DNA from: Galeruca laticollis
Taxonomy: Eukaryota; Arthropoda; Insecta; Coleoptera; Chrysomelidae
Assembly: GCA_963921935.1 (NCBI GenBank)
Contig: OY998181.1
Location: forward strand, 116,084,957-116,148,956
Direction: 5' to 3'
DNA: 64,000 bases
The notes beneath the pieces were generated by a model. The model was not told the origin of the DNA and searched no databases. It worked only from the letters and a program-made list of their open reading frames with translations. Positions 14,777 through 27,635 of this stretch are shown piece after piece. Within the stretch, counting starts at the first letter, position 1; each line of letters starts with the position of its first letter. The translations under genes and the position numbers were made by a program.

Positions 14777-14803
14777 TACCGCCCACTAAAATATAGGTAA
14801 TAT

Positions 14804-15998
14804 TTTAAGTATTGAGAGGAAGTGGGCAAAGCTTCACAGCTGGTCTTTTCAAAAGACCTCTAGTTGTATTTACCATTGCAACTCGCACTATCCCATCAGA
14901 ACCCGGAAAAACCTCTACCACTCTCCCCATTGTTCACCGCAAAGGAAAAATGTTATCATCCTTTATTAAAACAAAGACACCAGGAGAAAGAGATGTAATA
15001 TCGAACCACTTATGCCACTGGTGAAGGGTATGAAGATACTCTTTCGACCATCTATGCCAAAACGTCTGACACAGACGATTTAAAGGAACAGAAGAAACAT
15101 CAGGTTCTGGACATGAGGCCAATGGTTCGAGGGTAAGAAACATAGCGGGACATGAAGCGGTCAGATTATTAGGATCATTGCAACAAGCGGTAAGAGGTCT
15201 ATAATTAAGTACTGCCTCTATTTGTATGAGAACAGTGGAAAGCTCTTCATAAGTTAAAACTTGGTCACCAACAATTCGCAGTAAGTGAGATTTAACGGAT
15301 TTGATACCACTCTCCCATGGACCGCCAAAGTGAGGAGACGAGGGTGGGTTAAAATGCCACGCGATAGATTCCTGCTCAGCAGCGGATTTGAGAAATACGT
15401 CAATTTGTCGAGCAGCACATACGAAATTACTCCCACAATCACTGTAAAAATCACTACAGCGTTCTCGTCGTGATATAAATCGCCGTAAAGCCGTCAAAAA
15501 TGCATCTGCTGAGAGATCAGATGCTAATTCTAAATGAAGGGCTTTAGTAGTGAAGTACACAAATAAACAAAGATAAGCCTTCAGGACTTTGGCCCCACGG
15601 ACCTTACTTGAAGTAATGTTAAATGGGCCTGCATAATCCACGCTAACATGGAGAAAAGGTTTTACCTGAGTAACGCGAGCTGATGGCAAGGCGCCCATTA
15701 TAAGCTGAACAAGTTTAGGATTGATCCAGCATTGAAGGCTCTCACCCAAAACACGACGAACTGAACATTTAGATGATAAGATCCAGAATTGTTGGGAGAG
15801 AAGAAACTGCACAGATTGAGCTTCTGCATGAAGATATTTAAGATGATATGATTCAATGAGTAAATTAGTAAAACGGCCATGTTTAGGTAGAAGAGCAGGA
15901 TGCTTTCTCTCAAATGAGACAGGAGCTTTAACTAGTTTCCCTCCAACTCGTAAGATGCCTTCATCATCAATAAATGGAGATAATTTACGAAGGACCAT
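14804..15998 (-). pseudogene. BEL/Pao integrase
   Basis: Open from 15998 to 14934, then continuing in another frame to about 14804. The integrase core retains all three acidic residues in VDYAGPF, YSDCGSNF and PWESGIKSVK, with the HFNPPSSPHFGG segment characteristic of BEL/Pao before the Glu. The C-terminal tail (DDNIFPLR, then KRPAVKLCPLP) matches the usual end of BEL pol. The N-terminal zinc-binding region is only partly clear. This is the best-preserved part of the element. Confidence 0.9.
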
Positions 15999-16016
15999 GG
16001 GTATACCCTTATTTTC

Positions 16017-18077
16017 TCAAAGCATCTTAATTTCTGCAGAAAACGACAACTCCTGCGTACGTTTTACTAGAACTAACAACGCCAGATTCAGCTCATATGA
16101 ATTTAGATCACCTGTTCGTTTGTTATTTGATTTGCGAGAATTATAAATGTAGCGAAGAACATAACCTAAAATTCGAGTAAGCTTAAACAATGAGGAATGT
16201 TGCGAAATTAACTGCGGATACCACGTGAAATGTAAATTCACGCTCTTCTTCAGAAACACTAGAAGATGTGTTAAGTTAGGTTGGGGAAGCTCATTCCAAG
16301 GTGGACAGGTACATTTAAGAAACGATGGTCCCGCCCACCATAAGGTGCAAGTGAGCAACTCGGGGGGTAATAAGCCGCGAGAACCTACATCTGCGGGGTT
16401 GTTCTCTGATCTGACATAGAACCAAGAAGAAGACGGAATTTTATCCTGGATGAAGGACACTCTGTTACTAACAAAAGTCTTCCAGCGATGCGGAGAAGAC
16501 ATAATCCAAGATAATACAACCTGCGAGTCAGACCATCCAAAAACTTTATCAAAATAAATGTACGTTTCAAAGGTTTTGCGAAGAAAGGAAACTAGGCGAG
16601 CCTCTAATACTGAAGCACAAAGCTCTAAACTGGGCAAAGTGATCCTTTTCAATGGAGCCACTTTGTATTTGGATGCAACAAGATGTGTGGAACCTTCTCC
16701 CGTGCGAGTATAAGCAAGAATATACGCTACGGGGCAGTACCCCTTCCCGCTTGCGTCTCCAAAACCATGTAATTCAAAACTCCGTATGTTTCCATGATAA
16801 GAGGTGTGGGGAAGACTCAGGGTCGAAAGAGTTGCGAAATCTGTGGAGTAAAATTTCCACAGACGAATAATCTCTTCTGGCGGGGGTTGATCCCAATCTA
16901 ACTTATAAGTCTAAATACGCTGAATTAAGTGTTTTAAAAGGAAAGTGACCGGAGAATGAATCCCAAGTGGGTCGAAAATTCTAACTAAATGAGATAATAG
17001 GCTTTGGTTTGTACAATTACCATCAAAAGGTTGTACGGAGAAGAAGAAACTATCTGAAGTTGCGCTCCACCGTAAACCCAGTATTTTAAGTTATGTATCT
17101 TCGTCAAAGGACAACGAGTTAGTATACAAATTTGAGGGCGGTAGATGGGAGATCAAAGAAGGCTCGTTACTAGACCATTAACGTAATTCAAAACCTCCCT
17201 TTTCAAGAAGATCAACGAGTTGTTGCTGAAGTAACTTGGCCTATTCAAAAGATGAGCTACCTGTAACAGTATCATCCACATATGTATCCAAACGAAGAGC
17301 CTTGGAAGCCAAAGGATAAGTAGAAATTTGCACCTCCGCTAACTGTAAAAGGATGCGGAAGGCTAAATAAGGAGCAAAAGTAGTTCCATAAGTAACAGTT
17401 TTCAGTCGAAAGTCTTGGAGATGTTCGGAAGGAAAAAATCTCCACACTATTCGCTGATAGTCCTGATGGGAAACATTCACTAGTACTTGACAGAACATCA
17501 TCTTTATATCTGCAATAATATATCTTTGTAACTTAGGACCAGGAAGAAGATGATCATTTAATGATAACTGATTTGAGCATCTGGCCGATGCGTTGAAGAC
17601 CACTCTATGTTGTGTGCTGAAGCCGTCAAGACGTCGACAGGCTCCATGTAACCCAACTTAACATATTGTTTCATAAAAGAAGAGTACTGTTCATACACGA
17701 TAGGATTCCTTAAAAGACGTCTTTCCAATGAGTGAAATCGATTAACAGCCAAAGATCGAGTCTCGGAAAAGGAGAGATCACTATTTCTAAAGGGAAGTGA
17801 AACAATGAATCTTCCTGCGGGATCTCTTTCACATGTCTACAAATTTCCTCTCACACTAAACGTCATCGGGAGAACGGGTAACGACATCTGGAACACTTTC
17901 TATATCCCAAAATATTTTCACAGACTCCTCAAGACTTGAAGTATCATCAATTTGGCAAAATAAAGAAGTATAATTAGTTTGAATATTCTGATCAATCTTT
18001 CCAGCTAGAACGTATCCAAACACGGTATTGATGGTATCCGGTTGACCAGAACTTCCGGAGGTACGACCATCCAGCAA
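16017..18077 (-). pseudogene. BEL/Pao reverse transcriptase and RNase H, fragmented
   Basis: Several short frames give RT pieces: MVFNASARCSNQLSLNDHLL, an IADIKMMFCQV catalytic region, and YVDDTVTGS (about 17280) with the YVDD box intact. RNase H-like sequence lies at 16017-16661 (FGWSDSQVVLSW, NPADVGSRG). The stretch between about 16660 and 17240 is heavily shifted. It lies in the normal order between protease and integrase. Confidence 0.85.
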
Positions 18078-18146
18078 TATTTGAGAAAATATATCAGCCC
18101 CTAGAAGAATATCTATAGCACCTGTGTTAGAAAATTGCGGATCCGC

Positions 18147-18614
18147 TTATTTATTGTTCGAAATATGAGACCAAGTTTCATGAGATATATATTTAAGTGG
18201 TAAGTTTGTGCAAATATTTGGTAAGACTATAGCATCAATGGTAAAAACTGGATGGTTTTGATGAATTGGATGAAGGGAAAGAACAACTCCACCAGCTGTA
18301 GTAACAGTTTTCATCGAATCCAAGCCATATAATTGTATTGAGAATTTGTTTGAACCCAAACCTAAACGATTCACTGCTTTTGACGTTAAAAATGACATTA
18401 CACTTCCTTAATCGAGGAGACAATGCACAGGCTGATAATCTCCAAAATTATCTAAAACCTCCACCATTGCCGTGGACAACAGAAGGCTAGAAGGGCGGGA
18501 CAAAGTAGAAGCGTGAAGTGCGGGTACTGATTGCTGTGCGGGACTAGATTGAGTTGCGATGTCATCACTTATATCAGTTGAAATTGAAAAAATATGATTA
18601 GTAGTATTATTCAC
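18147..18614 (-). pseudogene. BEL/Pao protease, active site broken
   Basis: The expected LLDSGS box reads LLD, stop, GS at about 18408, so a nonsense codon replaces the Ser of the catalytic D-S-G. The following part (VMSFLTSKAVNRLGL, later hydrophobic strands) is in frame. The preceding segment (VEVLDNFGDYQPVHCLLD) fits the usual context. Confidence 0.75.
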
Positions 18615-18704
18615 TGCGGTACTAGAAGTACGAAAGTTTGCATTATTGATTCCATCATCAGGTGATTTTGAAAATTCAAAAGTGTATGATGACTCTGTTT
18701 ACAC

Positions 18705-19764
18705 TTATGACAAGAATTTTGAGAATCTACATTGTCTAAAGCTATGTGCAGGACTTAAACAATTAACACGAAGCTTATTTTGTTTAACAAATTGATATAT
18801 TTCTTCTGTATAATTTTTTAAAAATTCTGAACATCTATACAAAGCGTGATTAGCCTTGCAAAGATAACATTTCAAATTATATTTGCCACTAGATTCATTT
18901 GCAACAAAAAATGAAGTAGCGGTACGCTGAGGCAGTTTGGAAGCAGGTTTAACTCTTGGTTTGTGAATTGAAGAATTATTATGATTAACATAACTCAAAG
19001 CTCCCACCTGGCGCGTTAGAAAATTGAATGAATCTTCATAAGTAGGGAATTCTTCGTCTGATTGAGTAGAAGTATGGCTTAGCTCAAATTGTGAAACTAA
19101 AGAAAATGGTAATCGCTTAAAAATAATGTGAACAAGAACGAAATCCCATTTGTCGACAGGGAAATCGAAGGTTTTTAAAGCTTCCAAATGGTCATCAAAG
19201 GTTGACAACAAGCGTCGTAACTCTGTAGGTTGATCCGAAATGAGTTTTGGGTAGTTATCCAAAACCGTCCAATGCGTTATGGCACTTTTTCTAGTGTTAT
19301 TAAACCGTTTACGCAATGCAGCATAAGCAAGATCATAGTTACGTTCGGTCATTTGAAATGTTTAATGACAAGAAATGCCGAATTTTGAACGGATGATCCC
19401 AAATTTTCATTTTTACTGAGCTTGCTATTGCTGTGAATTAATTGCGTCGCACATGTCAATAAATGACGGAAGTGATCAATTTATAGTGAATTTCTCGAAT
19501 TTGTAACAAATTAGCCCCAAATGTTTTTCGAATTAAATCTCCTGAATCAAAAGCCTCTTGTCCTTCACCTTATAAACCAATAATTGCATTATGGTTTCTA
19601 AAGAACTCGTCCTTAATTGAATTGACATCCTCATAATTCACTCTCAGACTACTGACAAAGTTCACATCCTCAAGAGCGCGTTAAGCAATCAGCAAAACTT
19701 CATTCAAATGACGAATTTCTACCAATCTATAATTGGTGTATTTACATAATTTATTTGTAGACAT
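18705..19764 (-). pseudogene. BEL/Pao gag
   Basis: ATG at 19764 begins a gag-like reading (MSTNKLCKYTNYRLVEIRHL) with several stops and shifts. 19352-18705 is an open stretch with the typical region around YDLAYAALRKRFNN and LRRLLSTFDDHLEAL. A zinc knuckle (CYLCKANHALYRC) and a second Cys/His group near its end indicate nucleic-acid binding. Confidence 0.8.
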
Positions 19765-20178
19765 TTTATCAATAAATTCATATATTTTTTGATTTATAAT
19801 GTTGATTAAAAATCGTATTTAACCTGAGCCCGTTCTACTGGTGCTATAATAATGAAGAAGAAAATTGATATTATTTATGTATAAACGAATGAAACGCGTT
19901 CTAAATTGAATGTAAATAAATAATGGTAAATGTCCTCTATCAAAATGAAAAATTATCGATTTTGAAAGTCAAAACTGAAGTACTTGATACGACAACTTTT
20001 GTCGCTGTACTAATGAAACAACAACAAATCCTAACAGAACTACTTCATGTTGTGCGTATAACTTTTTATTGCAATAGATAATGGAACTTATATTCAAGAG
20101 AAATACTCACATTAAATACCAATAACAATAATCAAGGGTGCGATAATGATTATCTTGCTCGAAGGACCAAAAAATGTG

Positions 20179-20574
20179 AAATAACTGGGGCTATGATCGC
20201 CCTCAGACCTTCCGATAGCTAGTTGAGAGAAAATGGATTGTATCACGCGAATAAATAATCTTTATGAGATTAGTATTTAAGCCCTTGTCTTACCTTGCGT
20301 GCTTGATCTGAGGCCTTCTAGGTGGTTGCAGAAGTCTGGGACCTCCTTCTTTCAGGTAGACTGGAGACACCACATACACAACACAAAGTCTCGTTATAAC
20401 CTCTCGATTCGACTTCAGTCTAACAATTCAATCCATAGTTCCTGCTTCTCTCAGCAGACAGCGCGTCTTCGCACGACAAGGGCCACGAAGTTACGAAGAA
20501 GCAAATTATATTCAAAGACAATTGATGAAAGAAAGAAATAAAAGAATAATAATTCAATAATTATTATATGAACA
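20179..20574 (-). repeat. 5' LTR of BEL/Pao element
   Basis: Starts with AACTGGGGCTATGATCGCCC on the plus strand and is similar to 14398-14776 over most of its length. The outer end near 20574 is estimated from alignment to ACA. No convincing target-site duplication was found. Confidence 0.7.
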
Positions 20575-22850
20575 TCCAAATCATAATATATATTAATACA
20601 TATCCTCTATCTAAATTCTAAAGAAAATATTGAAATAAGGAAAATGTGCATATTTGGATGTAATACTAGTGATACACTCTGTATTATCAATAATTTTAAA
20701 GTTTCAATATACAAATAAATTTTGACATTTCAATTTCGGATGACATTAATGCAGAATATACTTTATAACGATTTGAAAACAAGAATACAGATGTTTCTGT
20801 TAGCAAAATTGCAATTATATTAAAATAATGAAAACCTCTCTTTGTTATAGGAAAACGTAAATTTATATTTTTTTTAAAAAAAGAATTTTTGGTAACCAAA
20901 GGAGAGGAGAATTATTTATATAGAAAGTTGAGTGAGTTGATTTTGATATCCCCACGAGGCAACATCGAAATAAGAGTTGCCTCAAATTTATTTAAAAACA
21001 TCATAGTAATTTATATGAATATTATCAGATCATCAAATCCTGCATTGTAAAGCCAGTGCGTGTATAATTCGCATCGAATTGCATCGATAAAGTGCGGGTG
21101 ATTTTCCGATTTCTAAATTATTAATTTAGAAATTTGTGCCTGAATTCTAAACACGGTTTAGAATACGAACCAGTAAACCAGTACCTAGTTGGTGAGTCCT
21201 GTCCAGTTTATTCACATTATTTCTCGAGAATTAATAGGCCTTTATTGAAAATATTTCAAAATTAGATGCATCTTATGGTAATAAATTCGATTGAAATTAC
21301 AGTAACGTTACTCAAATAAAATTCAACGTCAAGCGAAGATAATTTTGGAATAGACAATTTAAACGGAAATTTGCGTATTTTTACATTGATATACATCAAG
21401 TATATAATCAAACATTTGGAACTTTGATAAATTGTTTAGAGAGTAGATTTATAATTTTAGGTTGTTTTAATTTTAAAGTTGATAGAAAATTCTATCTTTG
21501 TTTCTGCGTTTATAATATTTTTGAAAAGTTCTAATTTCTTGTAATTTGTTATTTGATAATATATGTATTATATAAATTTGAATTCCAATCACTCTTTGGT
21601 ACTCATTTCATATTCGTTTCTCGTTGTATTTGATAATTTTCAGGCTATAGAAATTTTAATATAAGAAGTGACATTTGGTTAATTTCCTGACAGTAAAATC
21701 ATATATGTCATAAGATAATTTAATTGTCTTGTAGTATATTGAACAAACAGTTACTCTAGATTTGGAATAGCGTAATACGTAATTTGGAAAATTCTTTAAA
21801 AATTTATAAATTTGAATTATTATTTGAAATCTTTGATCCCTCCCTGAGATAAGAGTAAGTCGATTGTGTATTGATTTATCTTTCACAATATAAAATTTAA
21901 TATTCATCTGAGCCGGGCATATTAATTTGACAACTCCTGTCAAAAATTTCAATAGGTTATATTCAGTGGTAAAGGCATATTCACAAGAGTGCAGTTACAA
22001 TCATAAATTGTGACATCAACAAATAAAATTCATATCGTATGAATTCATAAATTAAACTATTAAATAATTAATATATAATCATAATATAATAACTTGTCAC
22101 CCAAACGTGGGGCAAATATTATTAATAAAACATAGAATATATTATATATATATATATATATAAAGAGGCTACTGAAGATGAGTGGTAACCGTAAACTTGC
22201 ATGTTTATAGCTCATTAGCTGCCATTAGTACGGTATAACCAAGTAAAGGTGTGAAACTTGGGAGCAAAGCTGTTAATTGAAACATGGGAAACAGAAACAA
22301 CACAGTTTTAATAAATAAAAACTTCAAGATGTGTACACGTCTCAATATAATTTGAATAAAACGTTTTTGTATTTCGTGTAAAATTCAATAAAATTTTAAA
22401 AATCGTAGCAAAGCCCTTTCGACTGTCAAGTCATCATCGGTGCTTACTCGTCAGGCAATATTAAGACGTGTCCATAAAAATATCCAGACAAAGATAAACA
22501 GTTGAACATGTTAAAATAAAATTGAAATTTTCTTATATAAAATTCATCCCTAAATGGATTAATGAAGATTAAAAATTAAAATTCGAACATGATGCGGTGA
22601 AGTCGGCCGGATGACAAATCCACTTGTGCGCACAGAAGGGTTTGTCTGCCCGGTACATCTCTAAAAATTATAGTCATTTAATTGTCTCTATAATTTTTAT
22701 TTATAGATATAACCAAAGGAATTTTTGATATGACTTACTAGAAATTTAACACACTGTAAACAAAAAATCGCAGCAACATATCTCATCGACTTCACTATTA
22801 AAACTCACTTGCGTACTCTTAGATCGTGCGTAGTCTCAAGCGTCTTTACC
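20575..22850. other. AT-rich gap without recognised genes
   Basis: No recognisable coding sequence. It has small palindromes near 21110-21165 and a short (TA)n tract at about 22139-22162. I see nothing else that I can support. Confidence 0.5.
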
Positions 22851-23750
22851 CTATTTCGCAACTGCAGCTTCTGTTAATTGCTGAAGGGTTTGAGATACAT
22901 TTGGACGACGTCGAATAAGTCTGTCAAATATGTCCCATATATGTTCAATTGGATTGAGGTCAGGGCTTATCACTGGCCAATCCATTTTACGAATTTCTAG
23001 CCCGTTACGAAAATCTATAGTAATCGCAATAGTATGAGGCCTCGCATTATCCTGCATGAAAAGAGAATAAGGGCCGGTACCATGAACAGCATGAATAACG
23101 TGATCTGATAGAATGATATCAATATATCTTGCAGCTGTAAGACTTCCTAGTATCACTACAAGATCGGCTTTTTCCTGCAATCTTATTCCACCCCAGACCA
23201 TAACCGAACAATCTCCAAATCTGGATACTTCTTGAACAGCAGCAGTGGAGTATCATTCATTGGGATGTCCATACACACACAACCGGCCATCATAACGAGT
23301 GAGATGAAATCTTTATTCGTCTGTAAAAAGTAGTGGTGTCCATTGTCAAAGTTATCAACCCAAATGCTCACAAACAAAGTTTAATTGCATAGTTTTATGA
23401 TGTCGAGTTAAAACTGGTTTTCTTACCGGTCTTCTTGGTTTTAAATATGTTTCCCGTAACCTGTTTCTAACAGCTAGAAATGGTTACCTGCTGATCCTAA
23501 GGTCTTTTCCTGTCAATATTCGTTTTCGCAATGAAGAAACTACTGAATATCGGTCTTGAGTTTGTGTAGTTTTTCTCTTTAGATCTTGTCCGGTTCGTCT
23601 TTTATATGGTCCAGTCTCTCTATAGCGATCATGCACACGTTTGATGACTGACGGACTACGATTAAAATTTCTTACTACATATCGAATTTTTACAACATTT
23701 TCAATTAAAGCTATAGCTCGGGCGACTTCTATCTCGCAAAGATCTTTCAT
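22851..23750 (-). pseudogene. Tc1-type transposase relic
   Basis: The ATG at 23750 opens a helix-turn-helix half (NVVKIRYVVRNFNRSPSVI, RRTGQDLKRKTTQTQDR). The middle is shifted. The catalytic half 23201-22851 contains MVWGGI, MQDNARPHT and WPVISPDLNPIEHIWD. The distance from the second Asp to the Glu is 34 residues, as in DD34E Tc1 elements. The first catalytic Asp lies in the damaged middle part. Flanking terminal repeats are not clear; an AAAACACAGTAACTAC word at 23792-23808 could belong to one end. Confidence 0.85.
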
Positions 23751-23999
23751 TTTGATTGATAATGAATTCCATAACTACAAACTCGGCTGTCCATTGCAAA
23801 ACACAGTAACTACATTAACATTACATCGACTTTTATAATAAGTTTTGTGCCCCAGAAGATAAATGAAGATCTTGTTCTTGTTTGAGAATAAACACTAGCA
23901 TTGTTTTTATGACGATTTCAGGAGAATACTCCATCAAATCAATAGTTCGGCAGTTAAAATATAGGTTTTGCATGATATGTTTTCAAAAATGAATTAGAT

Positions 24000-24125
24000 A
24001 ATACTTTATGAAAATACAGTAATTGGCTTTGCTTTATTATGAAATGAGAAAATTAGCTGTAAATGACACACAGTAAATGACATTGCTTTGTTTCGAAGTA
24101 AGAAAATTAGCTTTAGATGTTGGAC
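24000..24125. repeat. Short diverged tandem duplication
   Basis: Two diverged copies of a roughly 57 bp unit containing CAGTAA...GGCTTTGCTT and GAGAAAATTAGCT / AAGAAAATTAGCT words. It lies between the Tc1 relic and the next transposase-like gene. Confidence 0.4.
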
Positions 24126-24330
24126 GTTTCGCAACATCAAACATATTATAAACAAAACAGAAACTCGTCAAATATGATTTTGATTCTTTATTTTAAAAAT
24201 AAACTTACAAAATCCTTTTAAAATTACAGAAATAACTAACTTTTATAATTTTCTTAACGGAAGGGGTACAAGTATTTGAAAATATTTATCTAACCAATAT
24301 CAAAAATTGAATCAAGTGCAATCCGCATAT

Positions 24331-27255
24331 TTAAATATTAGAATCTATATCTGCGACTTCTTGTTCAGCACTGACCAAATCCATAGAAGCTTCGGATTCT
24401 GCCATTGTTCCCCAAAACATCCTTTTGCTAGTGGGCATTAGTGGTACCAGATCATTGAGAAGTTTTGCTTTTTTGGATGCTGCAATGCGACGGGTGGGAA
24501 GAGTTTGTGGCCTGAAAGTCATAGGGTTATGCTTTTTCTGAATAAAATCCAACACCTTATATTCATCTGAGAAATCTGTTTTATATTGCATACACTGGCT
24601 TCCTTTTGTGAAACAGACTTCAACTAATTCATTCAGAAGAAAAGTCTTCCATGGATCATTTTGCTTTATTGCACTTCTTTTCTTATTTTGTCACATGTGA
24701 AACTTATTTAATCGTAGAACTTCTAATTTTGTTTTGGATGATTCGACGGCTTCTACCAATTCCTGGAAATCATATATGTTCCTCTTCCGTAAAAGTTTCT
24801 GCTCGATATTACCGTGGATGCTGTCTGCGCTCATATGGGTATGGCCTTTGGTGAGATATCGAATTACAGTTTTATTCGGACCAGTTACACGATTCACTTT
24901 AGTCACAATCGAGGTTTACAGAACCCATTTCTTATTCTGAGCAGTACAATTATCAGCCCAAAATACAAAATCCATAGAATCCCTTTCCTTCTCAATTACT
25001 TTGAACATAGCATCAACAAGCGCTTCAGCTCTGCGTCCTCCTAAGGCTTCGTGCCATAGCACACAGTGTCTTTTATTAGAGTGATTTTTGCATAAAGTGG
25101 CAAACGTTTGATTGAAAACCACCAGTCGACTTGTGAAAAATACAGTCTTGATTTGGGCATTATGGGTAAAATAACTACTTTTTGTAAATACATAGAGTAA
25201 GCCCGTTTATTTGTTGAACATGCATCTTCTGTTGTTTCATCTGAGTTCTTTTTATATTCGAAATTTGCTTTTGCAGCTTTGGCACGGTGAACATCGAATT
25301 TATTTTGGATGTTTTCACTGTCTTCCTTTACCAAAATGATTCTTAGCGATGAACACTCTTCACAGATATCCGACTTGGGTTGACGAAGAGAAATATTCAT
25401 TTTTTTCATAGCTTGCCTATAAACCTCAACTTTACATATATTCGGATGTTTTAATACAAAATCATCGTACATGATTTTAATTGTGAGTTCTCTGGGCAAA
25501 TATCTCACTTTAGGAGCGTTCTTCCTTCTATAATGACTCACTCAAGGCTTATACGATTCAATGTGGTTTCTTATTACATCTCGGTCAACTTCCGGTCTAT
25601 GGCTTCCTCCTATACACTCTTTCACTTGATCTCCGCATGGGCTCGCTTTCATTGCGTGAACTAATTCGGTTATGACTGAGTCACTAGAATGTCCTAAAGT
25701 ATTTCTATCTATCTATTTCAGTATATTCTGCAAGTGGTTGAGGAAAATCCCTGGTTCAGATCTTGTATGTTTGGCTGGAGCGCCTCTTCGTTTTACTGGA
25801 ACTAATGTTAAATGTTTGCTCAACCACTTGCGTCTACTTGTGTAGTCTAAATTCCAGTACTTGTTCCAGATATCATGACGATGTTCTTCTGTGAGACTTT
25901 TACACAGTTTTCTGCATTTACCCCCACAAATAGCTCTCAGAGGATGCATCTTTTTGTTTCTATTGATTTTTTTCACTCCTACTGGTCTTTTGCCATTTCT
26001 TTTTAATTCTCCTGTACTTTGCTCTTCTATACCTTCTTCATTGTTTAGGTTTTCCTGAACAGTGTTGTTCTGAAAAATATAACATACACAATTTTTGAAT
26101 TATGAACTGGTAAATAAATTTTAGCGCTATACCGTCACGTTCAGGCACGTTATTAATAAAATTCGAAACTTCCGTTTCATTTTGACCATCTCCTTCATTT
26201 CCTATATCTGACTGACTATTATCAAACTTCGTTTCGCTCTAAAAATAGGTTAGTGTTAATATTGTAAAAGAAAAAAATAACAAATTGAATAAAGATAACC
26301 CCACTGAGGAACTTAACATTTTTATATTGTTAAGTTATATCACTTACTTTTTGTTCAAAAACGGATATATTTTCTTCGGAGTGTGATATTTTTACTCTTC
26401 TTATTGTAATGTTTTCCTTATTTATTTAAAACGTTTTATTACGGGTGGGATAAATTTTAAACATACAGTATGGCTACTTACTAATTTATTTAAACACTAA
26501 ACTAATCACTAACACTAATTATACACAGTATATTCACGTAAACTAATTTATATAAACACTTAACTGATTTATATTCACTTGTTTATCTCACGATGTCAAA
26601 TTATCAACTAAACTTATCCGCTGATCGGTCCATTATATATATTAATGCTTTTTTTACTAGAAAATTCCGGACTGCGGCTTACTCAAAAACAATTGGTTTT
26701 CTAGCATTTTCTAGATAAGACTGGTCACAAAAACAATGTTTAGATAAAATAGTCGTAAACAGTTATAAAAAACCCTGCGTGTCCGCCATAATTTTAACTT
26801 TTATACCTGGCTTAGACAGAGTCGGATTTAGAGACTATACCAGTGTGCTGTTTCGTAACATTATACACTTAGATTCCACAATGTAATAATCGTATTCGCT
26901 GCTGTTGTCGCTAGGCTCGTAATCTTTGTCTAGATCCCTATCATCAACCGGGCTTTCAAGAAAGTTTTCACTTAAAGAATCAGTAATGTCACAGAATTTC
27001 TTCAGTCTGTCTAGGTAAATTTCTTTCTGATCTTTACTTTCAATGTTGCTGGTGAATAATGATAAAGTTTCATACTTAATTACAGGAAAAAGTAGTGGCA
27101 ATGAGTCGATATCCTACAAGAAAAAAAATTTAAAGATATTTCATGCCAATTTCGTGTTGATATATTTACCTTCTTGGAGATAAAACGAGCAGAATTAACC
27201 AAACGTTTAGTTCGTGAACTGCACGATGCAACAATACTGCTTGGCGACTACATCG
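24331..27255 (-). pseudogene. Multi-exon transposase-like gene, family not named
   Basis: A minus-strand gene with plausible exons: about 27255-27170, 27113-26348 (interrupted by a solo LTR), 26238-26133, and 26069 onward to 24331. Introns have GT/AG ends, for example 27114-27169 (56 bp) and 26239-26347 (GTAAGT donor). The protein has an acidic N-terminus (DKDYEPSDNSSEYD), a Cys/Lys-rich segment (CGGKCRKLC), a segment like SHYRRKNAPKVRYLP, a CEECSSL motif and a core with FVFWADNCTAQNKKW followed by KGHTHMSADSIHG. The core resembles a large arthropod family of transposase-like proteins with an RNase-H-like fold; that assignment is inferred. Stops and frameshifts (25041-25122, 24900, 25700) show it is dead. 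Confidence 0.6.
26405..26860 (-). repeat. Solo LTR of gypsy family in a coding exon
   Basis: 456 bp starting TGTTACGAAACAGCACAC in the minus direction and ending in TACA. It is flanked by the perfect 4 bp duplication TTAT (26401-26404 and 26861-26864). It is related to the LTR of the gypsy element at 3-11.5 kb. It splits an exon of the transposase-like gene; the reading frame resumes in phase on the other side. Confidence 0.9.
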
Positions 27256-27360
27256 TTCCACGACGCTTGGTTGGTCCAGACTGACTTGCATGTGCAGTTA
27301 ACTTCTAAATTATAATGGTGGGGATACCCCACTTGATATCGAATTCTACAAAATTCCCAC

Positions 27361-27635
27361 TACAAAACATAGTAACAACAAAAACCGTAACAAGACGCAG
27401 TAACTGCCCATCTCAGTTACTGTGTTTTGATATAGGATTTGATAAATACTGTGTTTTGTACTGGTAGAATAGGTTTCAGGAGAGCAGTTACTGTGTTTTA
27501 TATGCATTGTATTTTCATTATTTATTATACGATTTTAGTTCTCAAAATACCGAAATGTTCAACAAAACTCAGCAACTACAAAACCTGATAAACCTGCGTT
27601 TTGACAAAAATGTTAGTTACTGTGTTTTGTTATGG
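27361..27635. repeat. Cluster of AAAACACAGTAACT-like motifs
   Basis: About six variants of the word CAGTTACTGTGTTTTG or its complement occur in 275 bp, in both orientations (near 27361, 27397, 27413, 27448, 27484, 27563 and 27613). A further copy lies at 23792 beside the Tc1 relic. They could be terminal-repeat remains of several insertions or binding-site iterons. No protein is encoded here. Confidence 0.55.

Larger units (their letters stand above)
14398..20574 (-). mobile_element. BEL/Pao LTR retrotransposon, degenerate
   Basis: Two similar LTRs (14398-14776 and about 20179-20574) flank minus-strand gag and pol. The inner 3' LTR border is preceded by a purine-rich AGTGGGCGGTA tract. The left LTR lacks about 57 bp present in the right one, and the right LTR seems to lack the first part present in the left. 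Integrase and RT are of BEL/Pao type. Stops and shifts occur throughout. Confidence 0.85.
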
